A model generated the notes under the pieces. The model ran no database searches. It was not told where the DNA came from and saw only the letters and a list, made by a program, of their open reading frames with translations. Made by a program: the position numbers and the translations under genes. A DNA stretch of 64,000 bases from Liolophura sinensis (taxonomy: Eukaryota; Mollusca; Polyplacophora; Chitonida; Chitonidae), in assembly GCF_032854445.1 (NCBI RefSeq), contig NC_088300.1, positions 32,409,608-32,473,607 of the forward strand, in the 5' to 3' direction. Of the stretch, positions 28,001 to 42,100 are shown in pieces; position 1 is the stretch's first letter, and each line of letters opens with the position of its first letter.

Positions 28001-31000
28001 TGTAATAACATATAAGAGTGCAAACAAATTTTTCAAATTTCACTTTGAGGGTTAAAAATGGCTTCAATGTACTGTTTTCTTAAGGCCGCAGCTGTCAGTA
28101 CAGAACTTAAGTAGCTTGCAGTGGTGATGCAAACAATGATCCCTGTTTAAAAAGAAGACTGTGGGGGACAGATCGAACAGGTCTGGCTGAGTGGGGGCGG
28201 GGGTGTGGGAAATTGACTGAATGGGCGCGGATGCACGGGTCCAGCGGCTGAAGAAGCCGTGCAGAATCTGTGTACATGTCACTTTGACCATACTGCAGTG
28301 ACACGGTTCGCTGGACTCTGGGCACTTAAGGAGTTCCGAGCAGGGTCAATGTAATTTGACGTGATTTCTGAAAAAATCTGACTGTTCACGCAATATAAGG
28401 ATTTATAGATATTGTATATCTATAATAATATAGAGAGGTAACTAACAGGTATGAAAATACCTCCAAAATGAATTTTTTTAACAAAAATGTAAGGGCATAA
28501 TTTTCTTTATTTGGCATAGAAAAATAATCTTTAATTTATAGTTCCTTTCCATGCTTCCATTACTTACCCATTAAATAGGTGCCTATTTACGAGTAGGCTG
28601 GGGTTAGATGGGACCTCAGAAAATGGCTAATGGCAAGTTTCGGAGATAAAGCGGCATAAAGTAGTTGAACACCTAGCCTTAAAGCAGATTTTAAATTTAT
28701 CAACTGATTTCCTAGGATAAATGTTATGTGTTTCTTTTAATCCATTCTTGGATGATTTTACAATTCTGGCCCTAGTCAAATACAATGAACACCTTCAACA
28801 AACTGTAAAGCTCAAAAACATTTACTTCATTTCAGATCTCTGGATATTTCTGCGACTCTGATTATGTTTTTATAATAATTTTTAGTACAAAAATCCATTC
28901 TTGGATGATTTTATAACAAGGGAGGGAATTCTAGGCAGGACTATTAAGACAGGGTGACATGGTTCAGGTTTGAACCAATAACCCCTGAGTCTACAATCAT
29001 AACTTCTGCCACTACATCACAGGCCTCTTAACACTACATTTCAATCTTTCTTGTTTGACTCTTTTTATTCTCACTTCTAATTCTTTTATTCTTTAAATTT
29101 GGAAAAAGTCTACCTTTTCGCTGATGCGGTCATTGAGATCGTCAACATCTCTGTTAAATGCATGGATCTCCAGCGCTGCAGCCAGTTTGCTCTTGTATGT
29201 GGTCAGTGCACCTTGTAGATCCTTCCACCTGAAACCACAACAACAACACAGTTCCTGAAAGTTCCAACTTTTACCTGAGGTCAGATTACAAATAGCCTGT
29301 GTGGTAAAGGAACAGTACAATTGATAATATGGGGTTGGGTAGGGTTGGTACATCAATCGCTCCATAACACAGCTCTAGTTTAATGAGCTGCAGCAATAGC
29401 AGCAAACTCCTGCCATTTTAATGGAGCTGACAACACTGTGTTTCTCAGCCTGGACAGCTGTGAAAAAACATTCGTGGTATTGTCTCTTGCCACTTGATAT
29501 AATCAAATGCTAAAATAACACCTTCCCACAAATGTCCAAAATTTAAATTCTACAATATGTAAATATTTCAACAAAACAGACAATTACAAGTGTATTACCA
29601 ATCTAAGAGAGAGAAACAAACTTATGTAAGGTGGGTTTGAACTCCTGACCAGAACTCTGGTTTGATCTTATGAAGACAATTACATTTGTTCCTTCAATGC
29701 AAGAGAAAGACACAAATTGACATAAGCTGGGTTTGAACTCCAGACCTCCAAGACTCAAATCCATCATGCAAGATCTTACAAACACGATTACAAGTGTTGT
29801 TTCAATGAAAGAGAAAGACACAAATTGACATCACATGGCTTTGATCTCTTGACCAGGAAAAAAAACAACACCAAAACCATCAGGCATGTCAATACAAAGA
29901 CAAAAACGTGTACTCTCACTGCGTGATCAAGAGACAAATTGACACCAGGTGGGTGTGAACTCCTGATCAAGACTCAAATCCATAAGGAATGACCACACAA
30001 AAATATTACCTCTTCATACTACAGGTCTGTCAATGATTCTGGAGAAAAACAAACTTAAAAACCACAGTTCAAGTACGACATCACGTCACTGTAAGTCCCG
30101 AAATTTCTGGTATGTAAAACTTCTATGGAATTCACCACAGAAACAAACTATGTAACACACTTCCCAATAACAAGGGAACATATATATATATGCTAACATG
30201 TTGTCTTCCAAACCAGTCAACAGGTTATGGTACATTAAACTAAAATAGCAGCATATCTAATGCTTTAACAACTCTTCTATCAGATGACATGTACCTGGAA
30301 TGTCAACAAAGGTGTGTTGATTCATCGGAGAGGAGTTGTGCGGAAGGTATGCTGTGGAGATGTTTGAGTGACAGCTACATGTAACAGTGGTGTTTGCGAT
30401 GAGCCTGCTATGTGGTGTGTGTTAAGGGATAAATATGCCCCACCCTCACAACCAAATGCACCTTAGTCACCTGCATCGACTATACCCAATACCCCAGTCC
30501 CGTCACTTTACCACATATACACACAAACACGATATACAGTCTAACATGTTTACTATTGTTATTAGCATCAAACTACATGTTTGTATTTGGGGGGACACAT
30601 GTATGCAGGAAGTAGATTGTGTATAAATATTTAGATCTCTGTGTAAGCAGTATTGGGGGTGCACTCAAAATGCAATTATGAACATTTCATGCCATAAGGT
30701 GCTAAAGCAGTTGAACAAATACATAAACCTAGTTAAGCAATTGTTCAATGATTAAATGTACTATGGGTGGGTGCATTCTGATTATTTGGGCTGATTTGTA
30801 TGTTCAAACTTACTTTCGCAGTTGATTGGTGTTTTACGCCGTACTCAAGAATATTTCACTTATACGACGGCAGCCAGCCTTATGGTGGGTGGAAACCGGG
30901 CAGAGCCCGGGGTAAACCCACGACCATCCGCAGGTTGCTGGCAGACCTTCCCACATACGGCCGGAAAGGAAGCCAGCATGAGCTGGACTTGAACTCATAG

Positions 31001-34000
31001 CGACCGCATTGGTGAGAGGCTCCTGGGTCATTACACTGCGCTAGCGCGCTAACCGACTGAGCCACAGAGGCCCCTTCAGCTTTTTAATACATGCATCAAG
31101 TTTCCTAGAAGATATATGTTTTTAAGATGGTAAGGTAATACATTGCTGTTAACAAACTGACTACAGAGTTCCGTAGCTGACAGGCCCCCCACCCTTGTCC
31201 TATAATGAGAATTTGCTTTTCCCAGTGTGTCTTACATAGAGTGACAAAAAGCAATCATGTATTTTGTCTTTCTTATCTGCTAATAATTTTTTAAAGTAAT
31301 TACCTGTACCAGTTGTCGTTCAGTCTGATGTAATCCATATGCATTGTACAGTTTGTGTCGCTATCGTTCAGCTGAAAAGTTTGTCTAGAATATAATTGAC
31401 TTCAATTGAGTTGAGGCTTCCAAGGGATGGGACAAGAGGTGATGTACTTAATGGAAATGGACTTCACTCTATGTCATACTGCATCATTCCAATCTTCAAT
31501 CTTACCTTTAGGATAATTAGTATATAAATAAATACGCACATAGATTATGCAATTCTTCACAATTCTAAATTTTTTGCAGACATTATTAGGACAGGTGTCG
31601 AAAACTGAGGGATACCTTCCAGAACCTCACACGTAACAGGGATGCAGGTGCCTCATGAAATGTACGTGTTTGTGTGTCATGGATGACAGGAATGCTCACA
31701 TTTTCCTTCTACAGATTTCAAGCGAGTTCTGATGGGGAATCTGGGAATCAGGAAATGGGGCCTTTAATCTTTCGGGGTAGGTCGGACTGCTCAAACTTTG
31801 TTGTCAACTGAGCGAACATTGTTTCTACTTTCTATCACACTGCTTATGGTCTTTCCCGGCATCAAATACCCGCTATCCTACCCAGTGACGATAAATTCTC
31901 CCAACAGAGTTTGATAACAGTGGGCTTCATCATAACAAAAATGTACACAGTACATGACAACAAATACTATCTTTCTTGACTTCTACTTGTTTTGCAAAGT
32001 AGTTCGTTAAGTTAAATCAAATTCAGCAAATTGACGTCCTCCCCACCCTCCTCATTTTTAAGAATGCACTGTCAGACTGATGTCTTTCCCGCCAAAGTAG
32101 ACATGTGGCCAGTGAAGGGAAGCCTCTTCCCTGTTTGGGCACAACTGTTTTACCCTCACAGGTGTTTTTCAAAAGCTTTATTCACATGAAAGGCAGCATT
32201 ATTCATTGATGAAATGGCAATTCTCAACAAAACAATCACATGTATCACCTGTAGACCCCATACAAGAGACGCTATGGCGACAAGCAGTCGGTAAATTTGA
32301 GACACACCCGGTGCAGAGTTCTGTATAAATCATGCTACATAACAATCTACTTATTGCATACATAACATTTTTTTCAACCTAGTAACTAAAAGGTGAGAAA
32401 GCTAAAATTAAAAAAAAAAAAAAAAATGAAAACTGCTTCTTATCCTAATTTGGTATTTATTTTACTGTGTTGTCAACGTGTCTATAGAAAAGATTTACAT
32501 GGTTAATACAGCCGGGCAGTATATCCTAACAGTTCTGATCAGTGAAGCGTGTCGTTGTTGTAGTCCACATTCCATGCTGTGCTAGCAGGACTACTTTCGC
32601 CAGCCTACTCGCTCTTCAGCTGTTTCCGACGAAAAAAAATGAATGAGCTTGACACCCGTTGTTTGAGTGTTCGTTTGTTCATTTGTTAAAATGCTTTGAA
32701 GAATAAAGCAAATGATTTTTGAGGACGGTCCTTAAATACTTGGTAATAAACTCACTTTTGGTTCAGACCAGTGATCTTCTGTTTAACGGCCCTGGTGTCT
32801 GAACGACCTTGTGTGATGAGCTTGTCGGCAAGGTCGTTGATGGATTTGATTCTCTTCTCATCGACTGTAATTCCCTGACAACATGAAAGTAACACGGGAC
32901 CAGTTACAGTATGTGCTTGACGGTTGTATCGGTGAAATTGAAAGAATAGACAGCAATATTTCAAGAGTTTTATTGGAGAAGTTTTCCAACTGTACTGATG
33001 AGACAAAGTGTAATATTTCATTTTTTATTTATTTAACTGACTGGGATTTAACACTGTATCGAGAAAAACGCTGACTTTGAACACATGATGAATACAAAGA
33101 TTATCAGCAGCAGAGCCCGTTAAACAGGCCGTACTAGTTTCATGAACAGGGTTAAGGGTATTTTTATCTGGATTTGTTGTAAGCTGGGGTTCATGAGCAC
33201 AAGAACAGAGGAGGTGGGTGCTGGGTGGGGGGTGGGGGGTGGGTGGTGCCGGGTGGTGCCGGGTGGGGGGCGGGGGATCAATGGGAGAACTGGAAAATTT
33301 GGCTTGTCTTATTCTGACGTTACCTTTGAGACAAATTTATCTTCCATATTTACTTCATTAATTAATCATCACAAACTTTAATTATAATCAATTTCTTGTT
33401 ACTCTGCAATAGGCATTAAGCTAGGAGACAGCAGCCATGTAAACAGGATTATTACAAGGCTCGGTGTAAATGCTTAAACAAAACCATGAATAACAACATT
33501 AGTTTACTTTCAGCCTTCACAGAAAAACTACATGATCTGTGGATAGGATAAGGAATCATGATAGCAGCAATAAAATGGCAAACATCAGCTTCAGGGTGAC
33601 ATTTAAAGTTGTCAAACAACTCACAGTGTAACGATCCTTCTGAAGAAGAAGTCAGTCACAAGAATTTATTTATTTATTTGATTTGTGTTCTTGCTGTACT
33701 CTATTTCACTTCTACAATGGTGGCCTGCATTATGGTGGGGGGAAACCATGCAGGGCCTGGAGGAAATCCACAACCATCCGCAGGTTGCTGAACAATCTTC
33801 CTTTAATATGATCCATACTTTTTGAGTATAAAATGAAATCCTTTCAAAAGTTTTGTCAATATATTAAATCTTTAATCTTTTAAAGTACAAGAAAGCTAAA
33901 ATATAAAGCAAAGTTCATCATACTGACCACTGAAAACTATGTAAAAATACTTTCATTTATTTTTTAGTGTTGAAAGGCATTCATATATTTGAATTCAATG

Positions 34001-36126
34001 GTGGGCTTTATGGGCCATACTGACTTTATCTAGGAACTTTGACGTCACATTACCTTTTTTCCTGATGTTCACCAGACGGACGGAATTTCCGAGAACATTA
34101 TTTCAGTAATCTTTTGCTCATGGGTTAAAAGTTATAACAATATTCAGTGGCATGATTAAAGCTGGAAAAACTTCTTGTGATGTCACAGTTCCTAAACTCT
34201 GATTGTATGGTCCATAAAGCCCACCTTAGAATTTAAAGGTTTAAACGGCTTTCAATCTCTTCACAAAAAACTAAAAAAATAAATGAAAGTATATTTATGC
34301 ATAGTTTTAAGTTGTCTGTATGACGAGCCATAATTCATATTTCAGCTTTCTTTTAATTTTAAATCCAGTTTTCAAAACTTGCTTCTAAACATGACTGATC
34401 TGCATGTTCTGGAATCAGTTTGTTGTTTCATGCCACACAATGAATGAATGAATGAATGAATGAATGAATGCATGGGTATTAATGTCATACTTCACAATTT
34501 TTCAGTCATGGCAACAAGGAGTGTGTACATATACTGTGTCTTCCTGTGGCAGGGCCAGAGTTCATGCCAGCAGATTGCTGCCATCACTGAATCATCATGC
34601 CAAAGACACCAGACATGACACCCCATTCAGTCATATTGTATTAACACCAGGCCAACCATTCCTGTTTCCTTGCTCTAACCTCTTAGTGCTGAGCAACTAG
34701 TGCCATTTTAAAGCCTTCTGTATGACCCAGCCCCGGTTTGATCCCAGGTCTTCCAGCTTCGAGGCGGATGCTCTAACCATTAGGTCACCAAAGCAGTCCC
34801 CACATTCAAAAACATTTCACTATAATGTGATGGCAATCATTTCTTTCGGAAAAACCTCAATGCCCAGGGTAATTAACCATAAACTTATGGCAACAAGTAT
34901 TTATAGAGAATAGGTAATTAACTTACAGCAGATTCCTGGTTGTTAGTCTTTTTCTGTAAAGCCAGACAGTGTTCATAATCTCTGCCAAGCTCACCAGCAC
35001 TCACAAGAATTTCCTACAAGCAGAAATATTCCGAGTCCATACCCAATACAATGTACAGATCCACTAACAATGTGTTCTTTACATGGTCAAATGTGCAGGA
35101 GTCAGAATCCACACAACAATTTTCTTTTTTTTTTTCAAAAAAACATCTACAGAAGATTCAATTTTAATTAGTTTTAATGTACAGCTTGTTTAAAAATTAA
35201 GTTTTCCAATTAACATTTCAAATTTTGAATTAATTAGTCAAAAGTGGCTTTGTGAAATCGTCCCCTGATGATATGATTGAACATCCGTATGTCCAGTACA
35301 CTAATTTAATTGAACATGAGTGTCATTGGATAATAAAACACAAAATCTGTGTTTTTTTTGCACTCTAACCTTAGCTGTAAAGGCAATTCTAATTTTTTCG
35401 TATGATTTTTAAACAAAATCATTGTTTGCATAATAAGATGACCCCTCACCTTTTCCCTCATCCACATTTCAACCTTGTCAACTTGTTCGTTAAACTCCAA
35501 AATGTCCCGTGCCTCTTCCAAGCCCCGCCCTCTATTGGCAGAGGCTTTGAGAAGGTCGTTCCACTTCTGTGTCAAGCGAGTGACACACTGTTTGATATCA
35601 CCAGATGCAGGGTGGCTTCTCTTTAGCAGGAGCTCTCCAACCTGAGAATTTTAAATTGTAACAAATTCATCATTTAACACTTTGGGTGCTTAGCAATGAT
35701 AACCAAATTTGCTAATATGGTCCAAAATTACTTTCCCTCATACATATATGAATTCTTGAAACAGTAGTCTAAAAAGTAATGAATGAATAACTAAATGTAA
35801 AAAAGCCAGTGTCAGCTTCTTTTAAAATAAATTAATTTTTCAATGTTTATCATTAGACTTGAATACCTTGTACACTCTAAATGCTGTTATCACACACAAA
35901 TATTTTTAAAAATCTGCATTTCATCATACATTTTTCTCACCTTCTTGATGTTATCAAGCCTGCCTTGATTTGCCTTTATCTCTGACTCAAACGCTTGATG
36001 TTTCTGTAACTTTTTCATCTTGTCATACAAGTCTGTCACATCACCAAAGTTGTCCTCGTTGGCAACCTTCACTTTGTCATCTATCCAACCTTCCGTCTGA
36101 AAACAGTACATTTTTCAAAATACTTC

Positions 36127-36170
<44 letters not shown>

Positions 36171-39100
36171 GCAAATTATTGGTTGAGCAAGTTTTTCTGA
36201 GAAAAAAGAAACATCAAAGAAAAGAAATGCAGGCATTATCACAAATTTATCATCAAGAATAATCTCGAGTGAAGTAAAAAAAATTAATTTTTTTAGATGA
36301 ATTTTCATAACATAATCTAAACCTTACCTCATTAACATCTCTGTTGAACTGGGCATACAATAAACTATCCCCAAGCTTACGTTTACGATCAGCACTTAAA
36401 TCCTTCACTTTATCTCTCCTGTAATTGAAAGAAACACAAAATGTATTTCACAATTAATGTTTTCTCAACATAATTTTAAAAATTCAGATGGAAAACATCA
36501 AAGAGAAGAACCAGTGACCACCACTGATTGTTCATTAAATAACAACTATTAAACCCACAGAAGCTTCCAGTAACGTTTCTACCCACATACATGTATGGCA
36601 ATGTTCTTAGCCTCACACTTGAAGTAAGAGAAATTTTTCGAATTTAAAGCCCACCTTGCAACAACCACATCCAAGGTTTCCTTGACTTTTGGACCCTCAA
36701 AATGCTTGTCATTCACCAGCTGTAGACCATGATGCTTCACTGCTTGAAGCTGTTAAAAAAAAAAGTGATCAGAAAATCTCATTCATTTTTCACTATTATA
36801 GTTACTAACTACAGAAACATACAGTATTCAAACAGCAATAGCTGTGATATCACTGTTACATATTTAAAAAAGAAGTCCAAATCCAATAAAAATCCTCATT
36901 CATGCTTATGTTTAATATACATCTGTGCCATATAATGAGACAGTTACTGCTAGAAATATAATTTTTGTTATGCTTACCACAGAAATCTGAAAGCCCACTA
37001 ATTAGGTTTGAAAAAAATCCAGCCGTTAGAACCCACCTTCTCCTCTTGTCCTTCCAGCACTTTCTCAAAGGCTGTGTGTTTTCTCATCAAACTCTCTACC
37101 TGGTCAACTGCTGAGCCATAGTCACTGCTGCCTAGGTAGGCCTGCAGTAAAAATATGCTTACGTTATAGCTTATGTCACAAGTAGATTGAAAACAACAAG
37201 GGACTACAATTAAACAGACTACGACAAAGTTTTGTCTCACATATACCAGTACTTCAATTTATTTATTTATTTGATTGGTGTTTTATGCCGTACTCAACAA
37301 TATTTCACTTATATGAAGGCGGCCAGCATTATGGTGGGTGGAAACCACGCAGAGCCCTGGGGAAACGCACGACCTCCGCAGGTTGCTGACACACCTTCCC
37401 ACATACGGCTGGAGAGGAAGCCAGCATGACCTAGTTTTGAACTCACAGCGACCGCATTGGTGAGAGACTCCTGGGTCATTACGCCGTGCTGTGCTAGCTG
37501 CTAAACAACTGAGCCACGGAGGCCCCACCAGTACTTTAATACTTACACACGTCTACACTTTGGAAGGAATGCCCTACATAGCTGATGAATCTACAGTACA
37601 TCACCATAAGTAGGTGTAAACATTCACAGCAGAACCTTTAAAATTGCCGACAATTCCAAGTATATGTGGTACACTTACCACCTGTACATGTATTTCTTAA
37701 AACTGTAAAATAGCTGTGATGAACTTTTTAAATTTCCAGGTCCACTTTGGTGTTGTTTTTTTTTTTGCATCCTCAACTAATTTGTGACATGAATGCGCAT
37801 GTTTGACCACAAAAATCAGTACATTTCTTATAAGAAGCAGAGGAAAACAAAATTTCACAGCTTCTGGATGGAGCAGATTCCACACAGCCATTTCTGACTT
37901 ATGTCAAAACTAAAAACTTCATCACAATGCTTAGTTTTTGGGTACTGAATGTTGAAATTTTGGCCCATTTATCTCATGATGAAATATATATGAGGTGATA
38001 AAAAATTTTAATTTATAGGACCCCAAAAATAAGCTTTCAAATAGTGTGTCAAATTTTGACTGAAGAAAGTAATGGTTTTGTGGCATAGGCCCCAGGGGTC
38101 AGTTGTTCAAAAGTATATTAAAGTTAAGCTCGGCTTAAATCTTATAACCAGTCTCCTCCTAACATGAAGTAATTGACACTTCAGCCTGGACTAAAGCTAG
38201 TACCAATCTGAACTCCTAATACACTTTTGAACACCGGATCTATGTATTCACCTCCTGTGACTGGCTAATGGTGTCTAGCTGTCCCGCATCTCTGAGGAAC
38301 AGGTGGAAGTCATGGAGCTGATCAAGGTGATTCTGCTTCTCTGACCAGGTGTCCCTCAGCTGCTCTCTCACCTGTAACACCTGCTCCACCTTGTCTCGGA
38401 TCTGCCATTGGATACAATACTATCAGTACTTGTGGGCAGGTCGATGTTAACTGATTATTTAAGCCAGTTTCCTTGGTAGCAAAATACATGATTATTGGCA
38501 AAAAACTTGCCCTTTTATTTGTCAACTGTGATCAAAATTGAGTTGCCAAAATTTCTGACAGGTCACATGATACAGTAGGAAATTTGTACCTTTAGTGATA
38601 AGAAAAGTTTGAACTTGAACCTTGAGAGGTCAACAGTTACCCATTTATCTGGAAAATGTCTTGAAATTCATTTGTCATTCATTCTTAAAAAGGGCCTCCT
38701 GAATGCCAAGAAGTATCTCTTTAAAATTTCACATGATCTGATAAATTGATATCAGAAGCGAACATCTGTGCTCACCTCCTCTCTGGCAAAGTGACCATTG
38801 TTAACCATCTCCTGACCAGCTTGCACAATAGCGTTGAAGGTGTCATCCCGGGCTTCTATCTCAGCCTTCAGTTGATCGTGACGAGTTTTCAGTAACTCCA
38901 CACTGTGTACGTCACGGACCTGGGTGTCGGTGGCCATTTCACGCTCCGTCTCTCCAGCCCAGCTTAGCAGTTCGCGCACCTGTTTATCATACAGTCAAGT
39001 TGAAACAATAAAGATCACCTCATTCTGGAAATGTTCATCTATGGAGTTTTTGCTCTTCACTTTTTTAAGACTTATTATGACCTTAAGACTTACATCTTAC

Positions 39101-42100
39101 TTATGGTAACCTGTAGATGGAAAGACAAAAGCTCAAGTGCCAGTTTTTCAAAAGTGTATTAAACACTAAGCCTGGATTAAATCTTAGTCTCACTCTCATC
39201 CTGATGCGATGTAAATCATACTTAAGTCTAAGCTAAAGTTAATACAAGTTATAATACACTGTAAACTGGTAACTGAATTTAAAGTTCAGAAAGTTAAACA
39301 GCTAATCTGCATTATCCTGATAGAAACTATAACTTAATAATTTTTTCTGAGGCTTCCTGGGAAATCGTCAAAACATAATTTTAATTACCGAGGCATTAAA
39401 TCGATGAAGATCAGCGGCAGCCATAAGCTCTTCCTTCCTCTGAGCAGCCCGATCCTGTAACACACCCCAGTTCTCGACCACTGTGGCTTGAAGCTGTTCA
39501 ATCTGCTCTGCATTCTCCCCAGGATAATTAGCTTGCAGTCTAGCTGAGTCATCAATCAGTATTTGGAGCTGAAAAGTGATGAAAATTATGCAAATTCATG
39601 CAAACAACAAACAATGCAAAAATACACAAAACATAAATTTTAAGTGTAAAAATACAAAAATATTCTTTTCAAGAAAACTGACAAATTATTCTATATTCAT
39701 TTGATCAGCTAACATCCCATACTTCACCACTAAAATTTACTCACTATTCTGCATACTGTAATTACAAAGCAACTGTAACCTGCTCAACCTTAACTAACCT
39801 GAGCCTCCAGTGCCACAAGTTCATTTTCAAATGCCTCATGTCTCTTGAGGAAGCTTTGTGTCGCATTGATATCCCGTCCCAAGTCTTCAGGTATGCTGGA
39901 GTACTTCTCCTGTAAATTGAAAGGACAACAAGTAAGAGCACTAAATACAGCTGTCTAGTTCTTTATATGCATTTGATGTGTAAGTGTTGCAAATACACTT
40001 TCTGTTTTGAACTGCACTGAACATAAAAAAATATCTTTAAGCCAGAGACAAGAGAAAATCAGCTTTCAAAGCCTGCCTAAAGGACATATTTAGGATAGGC
40101 TCATGTGCTGGTACTGTACATAAGATAAGGATATTGATATGTTTAGAGAGATTTAACCACGACAACAAATTTAACTTAACATCAGCTGTAAGTTCAGCCA
40201 ATCAGTTTTTAGCCAATCAGTGAACTCCAAGTTCAGCCAATCAGTGTTCAGCCAATCTGCAAACTCCAAGTTCAGCCAATAAATGTTAAACAGGATTCCC
40301 TGCCAGACTGTGTTTCAAAGTCTAAATCTACCTCAAAAATAAACTCTCATGAATACAGTATGTAGTGCACGTATATCTATTAAATCATGGTTGATATTAA
40401 GGGTGGTCTTGGAGATATATTTCAGGGTGGCTCTAATACCCTGACTTTAATACTAATACCCTTTCGAAGCAGTGGCAAGGCGTTCTTGGTCTGTTAGATG
40501 GTTGGTCAAAGTTTTGAAACTCTTTTTTATAACAAGTGTCACCTATATATAACGAGGAACCTCCTGATATCATTTTTCTGCTTGATGTCTCAACTTTTTG
40601 AGAATTTGTGCTTGTGTTTTGGTGTTTTATTTAAACCACACCTGTATTCTGGTGAGAGCCTCCTCCACATCCTTGTTAAACCTGTGGATTTCTCCAGCTC
40701 CGTTCAGCTTTTGATCTCTTGCCTCGATGTTCTCCAACAAAGCATTCCACGCCTCACTGGAAAAAACAACATAAGCACACAAACAATGAATATCTGCTGT
40801 AAATCAGCCAAAATTTCATCAGTTTTCTTTCACTGCTGTAATTTTATTGTGCAAAAACCACCTGACATTTTATGCGATTTAGAGTAAATAATAGAACTTC
40901 ACATTAGTTTTCATCACGTTGCTTGCACTTCTGTGCTGCATTTTGTACCTGTACATCAATGCGATTTGTACGAGAAAAGTTCTTTTGAACTTATACGCGT
41001 ACACTGTTGTAGGTTATTAGTAGCTTACCAAACGTTGCAAGTATGTGTTACAACTAGTGAATATAATGCGCCAGTAAATCGGTTATCACACTGCTTCAGA
41101 TGGAAGTACAAGAACACTTTCACCGTTTGATCTTAGCTACAGCTTCCAAAATCAATACCACACCAGTTTCCCCTACCCTAACTGCTCCTGTCGTTCTTGA
41201 ACCTGTTCTGCATATGGACTTTTCTTCTCCACAATTTTCGTTGCCAGTCTCTCACATTGGTTATATCGCTCAGTTCCTGCTTCGACACGCCGCTTGAACT
41301 CATCAAACTTACTGGAGATGGACTGTTGAATGGCATAGACATGAAGACATTACATGCACACACTTATTTATTTATTTGATGTTTTTGTTTTATGCTGTAC
41401 TCAAGAATATTTCACTTATACGACAGCAGCCAGCATTATGGCGAGAGGAAGCCGGGCAGAGCCCAAGTGAAACCCATGACCATCCGCAGGTTGTTGCAGA
41501 CCTTCCCACATACAGCGGGAGTGGAAGCCAGCATAAGCTGGACTTGAACTCACAGCGAGTGCAATGGTGAGAGGTTCTCTAGGTCATTACACCAGGCTGG
41601 TGTGCTAACCATATTGGCGACCTATATAAATAATAACATTAAAGCAAATTTGTAAAAATGACAAAAGACCAACAATTATTTTAAAACACAATTAGAAATA
41701 AAAATGTAACTGAACTTATATAATGACAAATTACATATCCTTTCAGACTAACATAGTTTTGTGTGATCACTGAGGAGACAAACACACAAGCCTAAGCAGT
41801 TTCCCTACATGGTTACCTCCCCTTACCTGGAGATGCTCGTAGTCCTGGCCATACTCCTCTGATGTGGCCATCTGCATCTGCTCGTTGATCCACTCCTCCA
41901 GGTCACCTGACTCCCTAATGTACTCGTGAACATTCCCAGAATGCTCCAGGTTTGACCGCCTCTCATTGGCCAGGCGCTTCAACTTGTTCATCTGGTCATG
42001 GAGGTTATCCTGTGAGCCAATCAAAAACGACAACCATGTCAACAACAGAAACACACAAAATACCTACGTAAAAATTATTTATTTATTTATTAGGTTGGTG

